Assembly (NCBI GenBank): GCA_002689565.1
Contig: NZGQ01000097.1
Coordinates: forward strand, 5,250 to 19,838
From: Methanobacteriota archaeon
GTDB lineage: Archaea > Thermoplasmatota > Poseidoniia > Poseidoniales > Poseidoniaceae
DNA: 14,589 bases
Direction: 5' to 3'
Part shown: positions 12,873 to 14,589 of the stretch, in pieces
Position numbering within the stretch: the stretch's first letter is position 1
How the letters are laid out: every line of letters starts with the position of its first letter
Position numbers and translations under genes: made by a program
Notes under the pieces: generated by a model
What the model was told of the DNA's origin: nothing
What the model saw: the letters and a program-made list of their open reading frames with translations, nothing else
Databases searched by the model: none

Positions 12873-13454
12873 ATGCCAAAAAAGAAACTTACCCCCGCAG
12901 AAAAAGCAAAACGCACCAGAGAAGCAAAGAAACAAGCAAATCTGGATGCGTTAGGTTTTGAACGAAAGAAAGTTAAACGCAGACGAAAACCAATGTCTGA
13001 GGAACAGAAGAAGGCGGCAGTGGAAAGACTTGCGAAGGCAAGGGAAGCAAGGGGTGCCGATGGTTCTAAGTCGGTACACCACAGCATTAGGGATTTGGAT
13101 GAAGATCATTTCCTACACTGGAAGAAAGTCAAACAGTGGGTGAAGTCTTGTACCGATGAACTCAAGGGAATGAAGAGTTATAAAGACTCTAAGGTCTCGA
13201 AGGAACGAGCAAAGTACCAAGACCTTGAAATATACATCTCCAACATGAAGAAGTATCTCAGTGGTGGTGTATGGTCTGATTTTCGTTATGGTGAACAGCG
13301 TGAGGGGAGAGTCCAGAAGGTGTGTATTGCTATGTCATACTATCCCGATGGAACTCCCAAACGCAACTACGGAACATGGTATCCCGACATTGCACAAGTC
13401 TGGACTCGTGAACTCGAAGCAGAATTTGAATTGGATAAAAACTATGAAGGTTGA
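12873..13454 (+). CDS. Conserved phage protein with basic N-terminus (193 aa)
   Basis: A 193-residue protein found, as far as I recall, in many marine T4-like phages next to gp33/gp32. The first 60 residues are extremely rich in Lys/Arg/Ala (MPKKKLTPAEKAKRTREAKK, then KKVKRRRKPMSEEQKKAAVE), helical and probably nucleic-acid binding. The middle has SVHHSIRDLDEDHFLHWKKV (67-86), with the SIRDLxEDH-LH-KVK-W pattern, then a helical segment and a Tyr/Trp-rich end (YYPDGTPKRNYGTWYPDIAQ). No ribosome site precedes the ATG, but a promoter ends ten bases upstream, suggesting a leaderless message; a later ATG at 12993 also lacks a ribosome site. Function unknown. Confidence 0.82.
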   Translation: MPKKKLTPAEKAKRTREAKKQANLDALGFERKKVKRRRKPMSEEQKKAAVERLAKAREARGADGSKSVHHSIRDLDEDHFLHWKKVKQWVKSCTDELKGMKSYKDSKVSKERAKYQDLEIYISNMKKYLSGGVWSDFRYGEQREGRVQKVCIAMSYYPDGTPKRNYGTWYPDIAQVWTRELEAEFELDKNYEG

Positions 13455-13716
13455 TTTCCAGATGGGCGGAGTAGATTCCTCGCAACAGGAATCTAACTTT
13501 ATGAACAAGAAGAAATTCACCAAGATGGTGGAGGACTGTGTAAGAACAAAGTCCATGACTTATATGGACACGGTTGTTTATCTGTGTGAACAGAACAACC
13601 TAGAGATTGAAGATGTCAAGAAATATATTGCCATCTCAATAAAGGAGAAGATTGAGTTTGAAGCAATGAAACTCAATTTCCTTCAAAAAAGTGAAAGTTT
13701 ACCAAATACTAAATAA
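13444..13716 (+). CDS. 33: Late-transcription co-activator, gp33-like
   Basis: From the ATG at 13444 the product has 90 residues. The core FTKMVEDCVRTKSMTYMDTV (25-44) followed by YLCEQNNLEIEDVKKYIAIS (46-65) and a C-terminal helix KEKIEFEAMKLNFLQ matches gp33 of T4-like cyanophages: a small helical protein that bridges RNA polymerase and the sliding clamp so the late sigma gp55 can fire TATAAATA promoters. T4 gp33 is a little longer. Starts at 13462 and 13501 are also possible; 13501 has AGGA ten bases upstream and begins right at the conserved core, while 13444 overlaps the previous gene. Position immediately before gene 32 is the same as in T4. Confidence 0.8.
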   Translation: MKVDFQMGGVDSSQQESNFMNKKKFTKMVEDCVRTKSMTYMDTVVYLCEQNNLEIEDVKKYIAISIKEKIEFEAMKLNFLQKSESLPNTK

Positions 13717-13721
13717 AGGTA

Positions 13722-13751
13722 TTGACTTTCTATACTACATTATGATACAAT
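13722..13751 (+). promoter_or_regulatory. Gene 32 promoter, sigma70-like with extended -10
   Basis: TTGACT (13722-13727), 18-base spacer, TACAAT (13746-13751), preceded by TGA so the -10 is extended. It starts just after the gp33 stop and should give RNA beginning near 13758. Confidence 0.75.
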
Positions 13752-13757
13752 GAATAC

Positions 13758-13795
13758 TCATAATACAACTAATACGCAAATATACGGAGAAATAT
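13758..13795 (+). promoter_or_regulatory. AT-rich unstructured leader and ribosome site of gene 32
   Basis: The predicted leader is A/T/C-rich with almost no G before the GGAG ribosome site at 13786-13789, six bases ahead of the ATG, so it should be nearly free of secondary structure. In T4, gp32 shuts off its own translation by binding such an unstructured leader. The same control is plausible here but is inferred. Confidence 0.4.
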
Positions 13796-14589
13796 ATGTC
13801 TTTTGCAAACCTTAAATCTAATTCCCTAGATGTTTCTAAACTCGCACAAGCGGCACAAGAAGTCTCAGGGGTAAACCAATCCAAAAACAAATACGAAGAC
13901 CTACGGTTCTGGAAACCTACTGTTGATGACAATGGTAATGGTTTCGCACAGATTCGATTCCTTCCTGCCGCGGAAGGTCAAGAATTACCTTGGGTTCGAT
14001 ACTTTGATCACTTCTTCAAAGGGCCCACTGGTCAGTGGTATGTCGAGAAGTCTTTGACTACTCTCGGTCAAAATGATCCAGTGAGTGAACACAACTCTCG
14101 TTTGTGGAACTCTGGCATCGATGAAGATAAAGATATTGCTCGTAAGCAAAAACGCAGACTGCACTATGTTGCTAACATCATGGTAGTGTCTGACCCATCC
14201 AATCCTGCCAATGAAGGTAAAGTATTCCTTTACGACTTTGGTAAGAAAATCTTTGATAAGATTATGGATGTAATGCAACCTCAGTTTCCCGGTGAAACTC
14301 CAGTGAATCCATTCGACTTCTGGTTGGGTGCTGACTTTCAGTTGAAGATTCGCAATGTTGCAGGGTATCGTAACTATGACAAATCGGAGTTCAAGTCCAC
14401 TTCTGCATTGTTTGAAGGTGATGATACTAAACTCGAAGCAACTTATAATCAGTTGCACGATGTGTCAGAGTTTGTTGCAGAGTCCTCGTACAAGTCATAC
14501 GATGATCTAAAATCACGACTAGAGGTTGTGTTGGGTCAATCGACTGGTGCAGGGTCTACTGTAAAGAACGATCTGTTGAACCAGACTGC
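13796..14589 (+). CDS. 32: Single-stranded DNA-binding protein gp32 (3' truncated)
   Basis: The frame runs off the window end after 264 codons, so the C-terminal acidic tail is missing. The protein matches T4 gp32, which coats single-stranded DNA and organises replication, repair and recombination proteins. Visible landmarks: N-terminal NLKSNS (5-10) in the place of the cooperativity motif; GFAQIRFLP (49-57); WVRYFDHFFKGPTGQWYVEK (66-85); KQKRRLHYVANIMVVSDP (117-134); NEGKVFLYDFGKKIFDKI (139-156); and LKIRNVAGYRNYDKSEF (183-199). In the zinc region only H72 of the four T4 ligands is kept; the cysteines are replaced by S86, D94 and S97. Preceded by its own promoter and by gp33. Very secure. 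Confidence 0.95.
   Translation, partial: MSFANLKSNSLDVSKLAQAAQEVSGVNQSKNKYEDLRFWKPTVDDNGNGFAQIRFLPAAEGQELPWVRYFDHFFKGPTGQWYVEKSLTTLGQNDPVSEHNSRLWNSGIDEDKDIARKQKRRLHYVANIMVVSDPSNPANEGKVFLYDFGKKIFDKIMDVMQPQFPGETPVNPFDFWLGADFQLKIRNVAGYRNYDKSEFKSTSALFEGDDTKLEATYNQLHDVSEFVAESSYKSYDDLKSRLEVVLGQSTGAGSTVKNDLLNQT

Noticed and set aside
1..14589. tRNA genes, CRISPR arrays or insertion sequences
   Set aside because: No T-arm-like GGTTCGA plus acceptor pairing, no regular repeats with spacers and no transposase were seen by eye; a tRNA scan would settle the first point.

Overview
The window is a piece of a T4-like marine myovirus genome, of the cyanophage/pelagiphage type. Three things anchor this. The right end reads gp33-like late-transcription co-activator, then gp32 single-stranded DNA-binding protein, which is the T4 gene order. 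Two exact copies of the T4-type late promoter octamer TATAAATA lie on the minus strand. Many short conserved genes resemble the small unknown proteins common in marine T4-like phages. Genes are packed with ATGA or TAATG overlaps and no stretch over 300 bases is empty. No tRNA, CRISPR array, insertion sequence or photosynthesis gene was seen. The exact host cannot be read from the sequence.

Layout. (1) Bases 1-7695, plus strand, are one long tightly coupled block. It starts inside a radical SAM/SPASM protein, followed by two small unknown proteins and then a run of glycosyltransferase-like genes: two tandem GT8-like paralogues, three consecutive GT25-like paralogues, another DxD enzyme and a weakly recognised GT42/DUF115-like protein. 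Inside the run sit a signal-peptide outer-membrane beta-barrel-like protein and a 31-residue membrane peptide. A thermonuclease and a GroES-like co-chaperonin are near its end. (2) Bases 7692-10420, minus strand, are a five-gene block: an 88-residue phage protein, two divergent paralogues of an unrecognised family, a 49-residue membrane protein and a P-loop kinase. It starts just downstream of the late promoter at 10440-10447. (3) Bases 10468-14589, plus strand, hold small early/middle-type genes separated by strong sigma70-like promoters (TTGACA/T, 17-18 spacer, TANAAT-like), ending in gp33 and a gp32 gene cut by the window edge.

How they may work together. The right block looks like host-polymerase-driven early/middle genes plus replication and late-transcription switch proteins. 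The gp33-like protein would help the late sigma factor recognise TATAAATA, linking this block to the minus-strand late operon across a divergent control region. The left block looks like a glycan or surface-modification cassette. Its target (virion protein, modified DNA or host envelope) is not shown by the sequence. The most noteworthy points are the glycosyltransferase/outer-membrane cassette, the paired unknown late proteins, the divergent early/late switch, a near-leaderless gene at 12873, and a gp32 that has lost three of its four zinc ligands.
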